64,000 nucleotides of DNA. It comes from Artemisia argyi (lineage: Eukaryota > Streptophyta > Magnoliopsida > Asterales > Asteraceae). The stretch lies in the NCBI GenBank assembly GCA_030686995.1, contig CM060708.1, forward strand, positions 103,794,523-103,858,522, written 5' to 3'. Both the position numbers and the translations under genes were made by a program. Positions 1-10,687 of the stretch are shown here, one piece after another (within the stretch, counting starts at the first letter, position 1; every line of letters begins with the position of its first letter). The notes under the pieces are model-generated. The model made no database searches. It saw nothing but the letters and a program-made list of their open reading frames with translations, and had not been told where the DNA came from.

Positions 1-517
1 ATGCGAGGTCGCAAATTATATAGTCTGATATTACATGAAATGAATTGCATTATTGTTTATGTGAAGGATGATCAAGAACTTAAAAAGTCTTATCTCTTTT
101 TGTTGTTTGGGAAGGATTCTATTCTCCACCAGGACAAGAAAGGAAAGAAAGGCATCAATACTTTGATTATCCGATCGAGTTACATGTTCAATCTCCATCT
201 AAGAATCGTTTCTTTAATTAATATGAAAAAATATCTTTTATTTCAAAGCTTTTAGAATAAAGTAAACTTTAGGGAAACGATATTAAAAGGGAAACTTGAA
301 TTATTGTGACTTAAGACTAGAGTTATTTTAAAGGGAAATTTCCAAAAAACCAGTCGCAACAGTACTTTTTAGACTGCCATACGGTTGTAAGAAGTAATTG
401 GTCTACATGTCACTTTACCAAAGGAAATTATCCAAATATCCATGTACATGATCTTGAAGTCATCTACAATCATTTCAAGGATTGGAATCATAGGCAGATG
501 GTAGATGAAGTTCATAT
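1..517. other. Left flank of the outer Copia element, no gene supported
   Basis: AT-rich sequence left of the first LTR. An 84-codon open frame starts at base 1, but I see no domain, no family resemblance and no coding-like composition, so I do not call it. The strongest landmark is the junction at 517/518 where the TG of the LTR begins. Confidence 0.5.
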
Positions 518-970
518 TGTGGAAACAGTAGAAACGGTAAAGCGGGGTGAATACGTTTCCGTTTCAAACTTAAAACTTTTGTATCAAATATACTAAATCA
601 AGTTTCGCTATTATTAGTGCGGTTTGTATTTCTTTTCTAAAAACATCCTTATAATAAATTGTTGATCAAGCTTGACATTATATGTAAAGTGTTGAATATA
701 GTTTATGACTATATGAACATATAGAAAGCATAGAGTAAGACAAGTACACAACACAATCATAAGCAACAATCACAAAGACAATCAACAATATGAAGTAAGA
801 ATAAAAGTAAAGCGATAAGTAAAAATGATATGCAAACCGACACGAGGATTTATAGTGGTTCAGTCACGAAGCTCTTCTTCGCCTTACTCCACTCCCCGAG
901 TCACCTACTCGAGAGTTACTTCACTAGATCAACAAGCTCCATTATCGGCGGAGAAACCTTACACAACACA

Positions 971-1130
971 GCTTACACTTTATCCGGTAGTAAGCTAAAT
1001 ACCAGGTCCATCACCCGAACCATACACACCGTAGTTACACTTTATCCAGTACAAAACTAAATACCGGGTCCATCACCCGAACCATACACACCGTAGCTTA
1101 CACTTTATCCGGTACTAAGTTAAATACCGA
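971..1130. repeat. Three ~63-bp tandem units within the LTR
   Basis: Units start at 971, 1034 and 1096 with the shared signature 'TTACACTTTATCC...TAAATACC...GGTCCATCACCCGAACC'. The other LTR of the same element has only two units (17030 and 17093), so the array changed copy number after the LTRs separated. Confidence 0.8.
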
Positions 1131-1605
1131 GTCCTTAACACGGCGGAGCAATCCAACACAACAACACAACACATCTATGACACCCGCAATGTTTTGTGGC
1201 CCAACATAACAAACCTTGTGTTTTATGGCACAGACATCTAAACCATCTAATCTATTTGGAGATAAGAAGATGATATAAGAGAAGATCCAAGACAATGTGT
1301 CTAATCTAAATAAACTTCCATTAGTAGAAAGTCTTCAATGAAGATCACAAGTTCCCTAAGATTGTTGTGATATAACTTCATATATGTATAATGGTGGTGG
1401 ATGAGGATCACCTCAGTAGATAAGGATGCAATATCTTCAACCTTACTTTGGAGGATCACTTCGGGAGTATGCTTACAACAATAATGAAAGTTAGAAGCAT
1501 TATGATCATATTAAAAGAAGGTGTTCTACATGTTTTCCTAATGATCTAAGTATGTTAGAAATGGTGGAGAGAAAGTATGTAAAAGGTGTATTAAACAATG
1601 AATTT

Positions 1606-1690
1606 AGCTTTTTTAACATTAACTTATTTTTTTTCTTTTAATTTTACCTGGGTGAATTAACCCTTTTACCAAAAAAAAAATAAAAATAAA

Positions 1691-1737
<47 letters not shown>
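1606..1737 (+). mobile_element. Short TAA-tailed insertion within the LTR
   Basis: Sequence absent from the equivalent position of the other LTR (around 17594). It ends in an A-rich stretch and an (AAT)n run at about 1690-1732, and is flanked by short AATGAA repeats. This is consistent with a 5'-truncated retroposed fragment with a TAA tail. Its parent family is not identifiable. Confidence 0.5.
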
Positions 1738-1740
<3 letters not shown>

Positions 1741-1752
1741 AGAAATGGTTTT

Positions 1753-1762
1753 GTATTTATAG
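1753..1762 (-). promoter_or_regulatory. TATA box of the outer Copia 3' LTR
   Basis: The minus strand reads CCTATAAATACAA. The same motif is conserved at the equivalent place in the other LTR (17611-17620). Confidence 0.6.
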
Positions 1763-1778
1763 GCAAAGAAGTTACTGT

Positions 1779-1822
1779 TCACCCGGATATGGCGGATCCC
1801 TTACAAAAGGGATCCGGCTATC
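1779..1822. repeat. GGATCC palindrome block, LTR copy 1
   Basis: CGGATCCCTT and AAGGGATCCG form a 10-bp inverted repeat around a short loop. The block lies next to the TATA box, and the same type of block occurs at 3981-4040, 4622-4680, 16266-16315 and 17643-17700. Confidence 0.75.
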
Positions 1823-1845
1823 TGGTATTACTAGTCCGGATCTTG

Positions 1846-2150
1846 GGTTACAATTCTGAGTTTTGGGTTATGGGTTAAGGTCCATGGGTCATGTGATGTC
1901 ATGCATGATGTCAATAACATCTTGGGTTATGGGTTATGTACTTTGGTTCATAGGTCATAGGTTTTACCCATTGGGATATCATGCATGATGTAATGTACAT
2001 TAATGCACATAGGTTATTGGTTATGGGTCATGGGTTTTGGGTTATGGATAGTCCAGGAATTCACATTTAATGCATGCTGCATTTAATGCACATGGGTTAT
2101 GGGTTATGGATTATGGGTCATGGGTTTTGGGTTATGGATAGTCCAATTCA
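1846..2150 (+). repeat. G-rich TGGGTTATGGG / TGGGTCATGGG repeats
   Basis: Irregular runs of GGGTTATGGGTT, GGGTCATGGGTTTTGGG and similar motifs, conserved at 17725-18005 in the partner LTR. G-triplets lie on the plus strand, so the element's own transcript would carry C-triplets. Confidence 0.65.
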
Positions 2151-2495
2151 TTTACATGTTTTATTTAACTATGTATTTTTATAAAAGTGTTAAGTAATAA
2201 AAGTTACCAATAAGTGTTTTATAAAAATGGTTTTAGATTTATGTAAACTATTTAACTAAACATGTTTTATAGTTAATTTGGGTTTTGATCATATCGCAAC
2301 ATAACAAACATGTACGAACCTGTGTTGTAGCATACAAGGACTTGGGGAGTCGAGAGATGTTGAATGTATGTTGAGACAATATATGATTACAAGTAACTTG
2401 TACATTTTACGTTATGTATTTCAAGTTACATGGTTTGTCATCAATAAAAACAAACAAGACTGTACAGATTAAATATCGTAATATTTGCACTAACA

Positions 2496-2520
2496 ATCTT
2501 CCCCTTTTTGATAATGACAA
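2496..2520 (-). promoter_or_regulatory. Polypurine tract of the outer Copia element
   Basis: The minus strand reads TTATCAAAAAGGGGAAGAT directly before the LTR start TGTTAGTGC. This is the usual arrangement at the 3' end of plant Copia elements. Confidence 0.75.
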
Positions 2521-3977
2521 AATATATGTAAATGTAATAGATAGCTAAAATGTTAAAGTTACTTGTGTTCATACTTCTTTTACATTACCTTCTCTGTTTA
2601 CACTCTTCTCCCCCTTTTTTCGAAAGAAAAAGGGTGTGCCTTTGGAGTTAAACTTCATTTCTCCCAAGAATGGCGAGCTTGTATATATCATCCCTAGTGA
2701 AGTTAAATTGAAAACCGCTTATTACTCCCCTAAGCCTAGCAACACTTTTCTTGAAGCTTGGAAGACTTGTATGAATGAAGCGTGATCTCGTCTTGTAGCA
2801 AGAGAAAGAAAGGTCTTTTCTCCCCCTTGATGATTGCTCCCCCTTAGTGAGGGCGTCAAGTGCTCTAAGTGTGTTTTTGAAAATCTACAAAACAAGAATA
2901 GTGAAAGAAAAAAATACATTCGTCCTTGGACGAGTGAGTCACATGATGTACTCTATAGATGCTCGACGGAAGCTCCCCCTTGCTCGAGGGTGTTAAGAAA
3001 AACCTACAAAAAAATGGGTAAACCTCATCCGGAGACAAGTATGCCATATAAAAAACCATGTATATGAGTGAACCTACAAAGAAAAGATTAGTGTAAAATT
3101 TTGTCCATAGACGAGAGTGTCATACACATCAAAGTGTATATGTGAACCTACAGAGAAAAGATTAGTGTCAAAAGGAGAATAATCCCATTACTTGCATCAT
3201 CTTGGTTGGTTTGGAGGTTGTAAGATTGTTCAAGGTAGAAAGAATGTATTTGGGAATGAGACACATTTCATTACGAAATTCACTTGGATTTTGACACCAT
3301 AGATGTTTGTGGAAGATGGTTTAATGACCATGGATTGTAGTGGTAGTAAGACTCTAGTAGGATGTGGTTAACACTAGTAAGAATGAGGTATAGTAGAGGA
3401 GAAAGGTCAAAGTTTAAGAGGTGAAACTCGTATAGGTTGTGTAGATATTGGAGTGTTTTAGGGTGTAGGTTTAGAAGAGGTTGGTTTAAGAGTTGAAAGT
3501 GATGGTTTGATAGAATTTGATAGAATAGATTTGTGGTGGTAGACATGATAACTTTGTGAATAGTTAAAGAAGTGGTGGTAGATATGATGACTTTGTGAGT
3601 TGTGAAAGAAGTGGAAGAAGATGGTGATGATGCAAGATGAGGAATATTATAAATGTGCGAATGTGCACAACTTGACTTGATAATGAAATTGACCATTGTT
3701 AACCTACACAAATCCAAACGAGTTAGTACAAAAGGAAAACAATTATATCAATTGGTACAAACAGAGATAGTGTTCACATAATATCATGGAAATAAAGGAG
3801 AACACATAAAGAGTCACATATACGAAACACATAAAAAGTTTCTTCTTCCATGAGTGTTGCAACAAGCTTTACAGAGAAAGACTATAGAAAGAGTCCTTGA
3901 AAGGAAACTGATAAGCTAGTGTTTGAGTGAAGAAAGGAATATTATGGATGAAAGAATATATTTTTAACTGCTCTGTT

Positions 3978-4040
3978 TTCCCGGATCCACCGGATCCTTC
4001 TCTGAAGGGATCCTGCTAGCTTTAGCCAAGGGATCCGGTT
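3978..4040. repeat. GGATCC palindrome block, internal copy 1
   Basis: Three GGATCC sites with inverted flanks (CCGGATCC ... AAGGGATCC ... AAGGGATCCGG) after a 'ctgttttcccgg' lead that resembles the LTR block. Confidence 0.7.
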
Positions 4041-4617
4041 AACTAAGATAGAAAAGAAGAAAAATGATTAAGAGTTACTAACTCTAGTCTATATAATTTG
4101 AGGTGATGAGTGTAAAAAGATGTCTTAAATAGTAGAAATCTTGAGAACTTAAGTTTAGTGATGTGAGGTGAACAATGATGGTCTATATAGAGAGATGGGA
4201 GTGAAAGAACGCCAATAAGTGATCAAGAATGAAACTAGTTGACTTATGGTTAATGAAGATAAGAATCAGAGAGAGGTCTAGAAGAAAGTTAGAAGATTTC
4301 TTAAAAATTACAATAAATGAAAAATTGATTTTAGAGCATTTTGAGGTCAAGATGGTTAGAATAAATTTGTGAAAAATGTATTTATTGTGTGAGTAGGTGG
4401 ATTAGGTTCAGAGAAAGGTAAGCAGAACGAAAAAATGGTGAGTTCATTAGAAATGATAAATCAAAAACATCTTATAATGATCCTGAGTCATGCATGGGAT
4501 AACATGAGAGCTACTAAGGTTGAGGATAACTTAATTATGACTGAAAATTGTACGAAGTATTCTAATACGGTCTCGAAATTAGAAGAGAGGTAGAAAGGTG
4601 TAAAATCTATGTTTGTT

Positions 4618-4683
4618 AAACCGGTCCTCCGGATCCATTTTAGAATGGATCCGGCTAGTTATCCCAAAGGGATCCGGCGTCTG
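4618..4683. repeat. GGATCC palindrome block, internal copy 2
   Basis: CCGGATCCATTTTAGAATGG plus a further ATCCGG, then AAAGGGATCCGG. The flanks of the first pair are inverted (GGATCCATT/AATGGATCC), although the arm sequence differs from the LTR version. Confidence 0.7.
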
Positions 4684-5640
4684 AGAACAACACAGTGGGA
4701 TTGTGAAAAGTTTATTTAATAGTAGGTGTTGAAAGAGACGGACTAGATTAGTACATCATTTGCACTAACAATGGCGTACAAGGTAGGTGTTAAGAAAGAA
4801 GAGGATATATGATGGTGTTCTAGACAAAGAGGTTGTGATGTGCTTGATATCGTTTTAGAGCGCGTATCAAATTAATACAAAGTAATCGTGGGTGGAATTT
4901 ACCAATCAACCTTTAGGAAAAGGGAGACTTGTAAAAACTCGTGAATACAATATATATATATATATATGTGATACCGGGTAAGTGATTACCCGGGTCGTGT
5001 CCCAACAAGGTGTGAATGGGCAATATCATGTGAGATTCGAGATTAAAATGCTTGTAAGGATGTTGAGAGATTATTTGGTATTGTGAAATTACGATAAATT
5101 GCAAATAACGCATGAAAAATTAAATAAACGAAACTAAAACACGAATACAAACATGGAAATGAAAATTAGAACTTAAAAACTACCTAAAAATCTACGGGAA
5201 TGATAATAGGAAGGAGGGGAAACCTAAAACATAATCTAATTTAAAAACGTAAAAGTTAATTTAAATAAAACGTGAACGCGCAAAATAAAACGTGAATATG
5301 AAGATACACTAGTTCTACGGGCATGAAATTAATTTTCCTACTTTCTAATGATAAAAGAAAATTTTTGGAAAAAGAAAAATATTTTTTTGACTTTTTAATT
5401 AATTATTATGATTTAATTACTAATTAAACTAAATTAAATATTTAAAAATACTAAACTAATTCTAAAAATTTTGAAAATTTTTTGGTAATTAACTAAACTA
5501 ACTTAAGAAAAATAAAAATATGAGATAAGCAGTTTAAATAAGCAGACAGTAAGCTAGATTAAATATGATAAGCAATATAAGCAAAAACAATTACATATAT
5601 AAATATTATACAAAATAAAAATTAACAAGAAAGAGTAATA

Positions 5641-5745
5641 GGACAGTTGGTGGAGGCGTGGTGTTTGTGTCTGTTTGAGAAACAAAGAGGTACCAGGTTC
5701 GATTCCCCTTACACCCATTCTTTACAAACAATTTTTTTTTTTTGG
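5641..5745 (+). mobile_element. tRNA-derived SINE-like fragment
   Basis: A GGTTCGATTCC box B at 5696-5706 lies about 45 bp after a GACAGTTGG-type head, and the unit ends in a T-run at 5731-5743. No equivalent exists in the other copies of this LTR. I see no cloverleaf with a matching acceptor stem, so it is not a tRNA gene. Target duplications are not clear. Confidence 0.45.
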
Positions 5746-7206
5746 TTCTTTCTTTTTACATACTGTTTGAAAACATGAAAATAACCAACTTTATAAACTG
5801 GATCCTTTATTGAAAATCAACAACTAAACAAATTACAAGGGAAATTCAAAGCAGTTTAATGTAAGAACTACAAATTGATTTTTGAATCCTTAAAAAGCCG
5901 CTAAAAATTACCAATAAGCTAATACTAAAAAAAACAAAGGCATTACAAACTGAGAATAACTAAATCCAAATTTACTAATCTAGTGAGTTAACAATCTAAA
6001 ACCAACAAGCATAAAAAAAAATCAACTCCTATGCTGCTAAAAAAAGAACTTCCACCAAGCACCCAAAAGACTTACTATCCGACAACTACAAGCAAATTCA
6101 CAGTTTCTAAAGGCTGAACCAAGATCACTCCCAACAAGCTAGCATTACTAGCTTGCTGTAGAATCAAATAGGGGCTTAATTGGAGTTGGTATTAGTTGCT
6201 AAGGGGGTCATAAAAGATGGATATGCAAGCTGCAACCTAGGGGGAAAACAGTAAAAAAATAAATAAAAAAATAAAAAAATAATAATTGGCAGGCCTAATA
6301 AGCTGTCAACCAACTTATTTCCAGGAGACTAATAGGGGCATGCAAAAGGGCATTAGAGGGAATCCTAAAAGCACTACAGTGATAAAAGAAATAAGTAGTT
6401 GCAACAAGCTAAAAAGCATAAAATTAAGCAAATCCTAAACCTATGGCTGCTATGGGGATAGTTAACGGGGCTAACTTAGGGGGCTTGCACGGACTTGAAA
6501 AAAAATTCTAAAATTAAACTAAAAATATACCAACGTAGATCACCTAACAAAGATTACTAAAGCAAATTTTTAGGCCCTAACGACAAAAAATGAACAAATG
6601 AAAATTACCACACTAAGGGGGTTTGGGAGCGATGGTAACTGATGGGTTAGGCTATTTTGCAGCCTTAATAAGCTGTCCAATCGTGCTAAAAAATCAAATA
6701 TAAGCTTCAATCTATTAAGATTGCACCACTGACTATTAGTAAAACCAGTTTCAAAACCTAAATCTAACTTTAGTATATATATAATGATGAATGAAAAGGG
6801 TTATTTGGGACAGGTTTTGCTGAAATAGTGACATGAAAAATGGGTTAAAAAATGAATTTTGACTACGAGACCTTGGTACAGAGATGCAACACGTTAAATA
6901 CTCTATGTTAAACTAATATGAAACTGCAAATCTTTACTATAAACCTACTAATTACTATGATGCAAAGCTAGTAGAATTTGAAAACGGATCGAAAGCAGTT
7001 TTTAAGAGTAAACGACAACTTGTGCCAAACACCTCTAATGGTGTTCACTGTTGAGACTTTCAACAAACGAACAATATTCGAAGCTAAGACTCAGTGAAAA
7101 GATTGTAAAGCAGATTATAACTAAGCTAATTGAACAACAGTAAGCATAGCAACAAGCATTATATAAGCATAATTTTTTATTATTATTTTTTTTGAATAGC
7201 TGCAAT

Positions 7207-7209
<3 letters not shown>

Positions 7210-7250
<41 letters not shown>
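7210..7250. repeat. Poly(A) run of about 40 bp
   Basis: An uninterrupted A tract inside the interrupted solo LTR. The other two copies lack it. It could be a retroposition scar or slippage product. Confidence 0.8.
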
Positions 7251-7253
<3 letters not shown>

Positions 7254-7360
7254 TTAAACTTTCATTGAATTTTTACAAAAGGAATACAAAAGACTTTGAA
7301 AACCAAAGACTAGAATTTTTAAAACTAAAACCTACCGCCTTTTGAAGGCTTACAAGCTTT

Positions 7361-7370
7361 TCTATTTATA
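7361..7370 (-). promoter_or_regulatory. TATA box of solo LTR copy 1
   Basis: The minus strand reads TATAAATAGA, roughly 1.2 kb from the LTR start once nested insertions are removed. Copy 3 has TATAAAAG at about the same distance. Confidence 0.5.
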
Positions 7371-7944
7371 CTAAAATGAAAAACTATGGTTCCTTCTATT
7401 CCTGCCTTTGTGCTCTCTTTTCATCAAATCGCAGCTGTTGAATTTTTATAGATGTATCTCAGCCTTTGATTTTCTTTTGGCGCCCATTTGTTGAGGATTG
7501 GTGACCTGGAAGTGGTAACCCGTGAAGAAGGTGGGTTGGTATTGGTGAGGATGGGAGACTTTTGAGGTGGGGTGGCTTTTGAGGAAGGAGGATGGAGTGT
7601 AGCAGGATGTGGCGTGTAGGAGGTTTAAGGTCTGGTGGTTAAAGAGGAGCAGGGTGGAAGATGACTGGTTTATGGTTTGACTGGGAATAATAAAATATGA
7701 GTTTTATTAGTTGTGTTTGGGTTTGGGTTTGGGTTTATGGGTTTAAGTGGATTAGTAGTGTGTGATGGGCTGGTTGGGCTTAGTAGTGAAAAGAGTGATG
7801 GTGTTGGGTTGTGGGTTATGAGTTAATTGGGTAGAGGATTAGGATTGGTTTAGTTATTTTTAGGGTAATATTAGGTGTTTAAAAAAATAAATACAACTGA
7901 ATTTGTACACTAAAAATATTTTTGTGGATTTTTTTTATATCTTT

Positions 7945-7945
<1 letters not shown>

Positions 7946-8042
<97 letters not shown>
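7946..8042. repeat. (TAA)n microsatellite, left border of the retrotransposon
   Basis: About 32 uninterrupted TAA units ending exactly where retrotransposon-homologous sequence begins. A second TAA array borders the other side (10045-10130). Confidence 0.9.
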
Positions 8043-8043
<1 letters not shown>

Positions 8044-9860
8044 TGGTGGGGGCAATGTGGGTTTATCGATGTTGTTAGTGGACTCTAAAAACGCCTTCAA
8101 TATGGTGGATCGTGCGGTTATGTTACGGGAAGTTCGCCTTCGTGTTCCGGCTATTTCACGTTGGGTGGAATTCTGTTACTCCAGTCCTGCCAGATTATAT
8201 TATGGTGAGCATACTTTATAGTCGCACCAAGGGGTGCAACAGGATGATCCTCTTGGGCCTCTTCTTTTTGCTTTAGTGTTACATCCCTTGGCATGTAAGA
8301 TTAGAAAATCCTTTACCCTTTCTCTTCAAGCTTGGTATCTGAATGATGACACTATTATTGGAGATACTTTGGTTGTGGGAAGGTTTTAGAGTTGATTATG
8401 AGGGATGGACCTAGTTGTGGTTTACACCTTAATGTTGATAAAACTGAGGTTTTTTGGCCAAAGGAAGACCCCAGGAGCAGGTATGTTGGTGTTTTCCCCC
8501 TAATATTTCTCGACCTTCACATGGTATTAAATTATTAGGTGGACCTGCCAGTGTAGACTTTGAGTTTAGTAGTAAGCTTGTTATGAAAAGGGTTGCTAAA
8601 ACTATTGAACTTATGGATGCTATTGCTAAGCTTAATGATCCTCAATGCGAGTTGTTGCTACTGCGTGCATGTGCTGGTATTTCCAAGTTGTATTTTTCTA
8701 TGCGCACATGTCCTCCTCAGGTCTTTGAGGGGGCTCAGGTTTCTTTTGATGCAGCACTTCGTTCTTCTTTGGAACGTATTGTCACTGCTTCTGGACCTGG
8801 GTTTGGTGATTGGCAATGGATACTTGCCACCCTACCGTTTGCTTTCGGGGGACTTGGTGTGTATTCTGCAGGTGATGTCTTGAACTATGTCTTCCTTGCT
8901 TCTAGACTTCAATCTGCTAGTTTACAGACTAAGCTTCTCTGTAGTTCCCGTATTGTGACTAATGGTCCCTCGTTTGATGATGCTCTGTGTACTTTTAATG
9001 TGAATATGGGAATTGACCTTTTGAGTAACCCTAGTGAGATCGCTGCCCCCAAACTTATGAAGAAAATGGCAGATATATATTTCACGCGTGTTGCCCAAAC
9101 GGTTGAATCCACTTTTCATTTATCCCCTAGACAGATGGCGTTATGGAGCTCACTAAAAGAGGATTACACTTCAGATTAACTTAGGGTGGTAATGATATCT
9201 GGATTGGGACAAACTATGAATGCCAGGACTTACCGATGTGTGTTGTGTTATCGGTTGGGTGTTCCTCTCTTTACTGTCCAGATGCCGTGTTCAGCTTGTT
9301 CTAAGGTTTTTTCTGGAGATATTTTTGGGGACCATGCTGTTTCGTGTGCAGGTATAGTTGGTATTAAACATCGGTATAATGTTGTGCGTGATGTTCTTGT
9401 TGATATATGTTCTCGGTCTGGTATTTCTGCCCGTAAGGAGGTTGATATTGGACTTCATGGAGAAAGAGATAAAACCTTACGTCCAGCTGATATGTTACTT
9501 TACTCTTGGGAAGGTGGGCATGATGTTTGTGTTGATCTTACAGGATCGTCACCGTTGACGCGTTCGAATATGGTTGATTTTATGCCCGGTCGTGCGGTTA
9601 TTGAAGCCGCACAACGCAAACGTGTCAAATATGAAGCTAAATGCGCTGATATCGGATATGGGTTTCTCCCCTTTTCATTCTCTTCTTTTTGATAACTTGA
9701 AAAATATGCAGTGACCTTATTAAAGCGTATTCGACGATTCTCTATGACTCAAGATATTGGAGCACGTGCTGCTCCGCATATTTTTAGTAGGATTAGCTTT
9801 GCTATAGCTAGAGGTGTGGGGGCCCAGTTAGTCTCTCGGCTCCCCACTAATTTCTTGTAA
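8043..9860 (+). pseudogene. Non-LTR retrotransposon RT pseudogene, 5'-truncated
   Basis: The coding remnant starts inside the RT domain at the motif-A region (DSKNAFNMVDR, codons near 8081). Motif B follows (GVQQDDPLGPLLFALVLHP), then a damaged motif C (YLNDDT where relatives have YLDDGT). It continues through the thumb-like region to a C-terminal cysteine/histidine cluster (C..C then GDHAVSC near 9280-9350). After this comes RPADMLLYSW...DVCVDLTGSSPL (about 9478-9555), which may be a PD-(D/E)XK-like nuclease region. The stop is at 9858-9860. The copy carries internal stops (for example 9177-9179 and 9690-9695) and at least one frameshift before 8454, so it is dead. It is distantly related to 41543-43213 and is not a plant L1. 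The nuclease assignment is inference. Confidence 0.8.
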
Positions 9861-10010
9861 ATCCTATTTGTTTTTCTATGACTCAAGACATTGGAGCACG
9901 TGCTGCCCCACATATTTTTAGTAGGATTGGTTTTGCTGTAGCTAGAGGTGTGGGGGCTCAGTTAGTGTCTCGGCTCCCCACTAATTTCTTGTAAAATCCT
10001 ATTTGGTTTT
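9741..10010 (+). repeat. Tandem duplication of ~134 bp at the retrotransposon 3' end
   Basis: 9741-9874 and 9875-10010 are near-identical copies covering the last ~40 codons, the stop and the start of the 3' UTR (both begin TCTATGACTCAAGA). Several substitutions separate the two units. Confidence 0.85.
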
Positions 10011-10042
10011 CAATAAAATGATGATTATAATAATAAAAAATA

Positions 10043-10044
<2 letters not shown>

Positions 10045-10130
<86 letters not shown>
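10045..10130. repeat. (AAT)n microsatellite, right border of the retrotransposon
   Basis: Follows an AATAAA-containing 3' UTR (TTCAATAAAATG) and an imperfect TAA stretch. It is best read as the 3' tail of the retrotransposon. Confidence 0.85.
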
Positions 10131-10131
<1 letters not shown>

Positions 10132-10140
10132 GTTACTAAT

Positions 10141-10650
10141 TAATAGAGTCTTTTTATAGTATAGGTTTATTTTACCGAAGAAATACTCGTGAAAGTATTT
10201 CCCGGGTCGTTCTCCCAACGAAAGTTGAATGGAATCTCGAATATCGATTCGTCAACCGTGTAGTGAAAAGTGAATAGTGAAAAGTGATGGTGAAATTCAA
10301 ATTTTGAAAAGAAATAGTGAATTAAGCAGAAAGAACAAGGTAAGTATGCACAAATATCTAAATCCTAAAAACGGGAATTCAAACGCGAAATTAAAACGTA
10401 ACGTACAAAATAAAACGTAACATTTTATTGAAAAATGATCCTACAAATATGAAATAATTTTCTAAAAATCTTAAACAACTAAAAAGAATTTTGAGAGAAT
10501 GAAAAATATTTTTTTTGACTTTTTGTTTAATTTCTATGAATTAAAAACTAATTAACTAATAAAAAATTAAAAGAAAATGCAAATAAGGTGAGAAAAATGA
10601 AAAAAAAATAAAAAAATTAAAAAATAACTAAAAAGTAATTTTAAAACTAA

Positions 10651-10687
<37 letters not shown>

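Larger units (their letters stand above)
518..2495 (-). repeat. 3' LTR of the outer Copia element
   Basis: About 1,978 bp with TG at 518 and CA at 2495 (minus reading TGTTAGTGC...). It aligns along its length with 16582-18259, for example the shared 'gaatacgttt', 'cggcggagaaacc' and 'tggtggatgaggatcacctc' blocks. It differs by a ~130-bp TAA-tailed insertion near 1606-1737 and by one extra 63-bp tandem unit. Open frames inside it (such as 830-1060) recur in the other LTR with changes and are not genes. Confidence 0.85.
2521..4839 (-). other. Non-coding 3' interior of the outer Copia element
   Basis: No retroviral domain is visible on either strand. Several extra polypurine-tract-like motifs occur on the minus strand (CTCCCCC on plus, near 2606, 2821, 2837 and 2971), a trait known from Sireviruses. 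A 145-codon minus-strand frame at 3280-3717 is low-complexity (Thr/Ser/Leu-rich) and is not supported as a gene. Two GGATCC palindrome blocks lie here. Confidence 0.6.

Noticed and set aside
1..255. 84-codon open frame at the window start
   Set aside because: No domain or family resemblance; ordinary length for chance in AT-rich DNA and possibly cut by the window edge.
830..1295. Overlapping frames on both strands near 1 kb, and the similar ones near 17 kb
   Set aside because: They lie inside the two LTRs of one element and change length between copies, so they are by-products of LTR repeats.
3280..3717. 145-codon minus-strand frame
   Set aside because: Low-complexity Ser/Thr/His/Leu composition, no domain, within a non-coding Copia interior.
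5641..5745. A functional tRNA gene
   Set aside because: Box B is good, but no acceptor stem pairing or anticodon arm could be built; a SINE-like fragment fits better.
7903..8088. Poly-isoleucine frame
   Set aside because: Translation of a (TAA)n microsatellite.
9958..10218. Poly-leucine frame on the minus strand
   Set aside because: Translation of the (AAT)n microsatellite and its edges.
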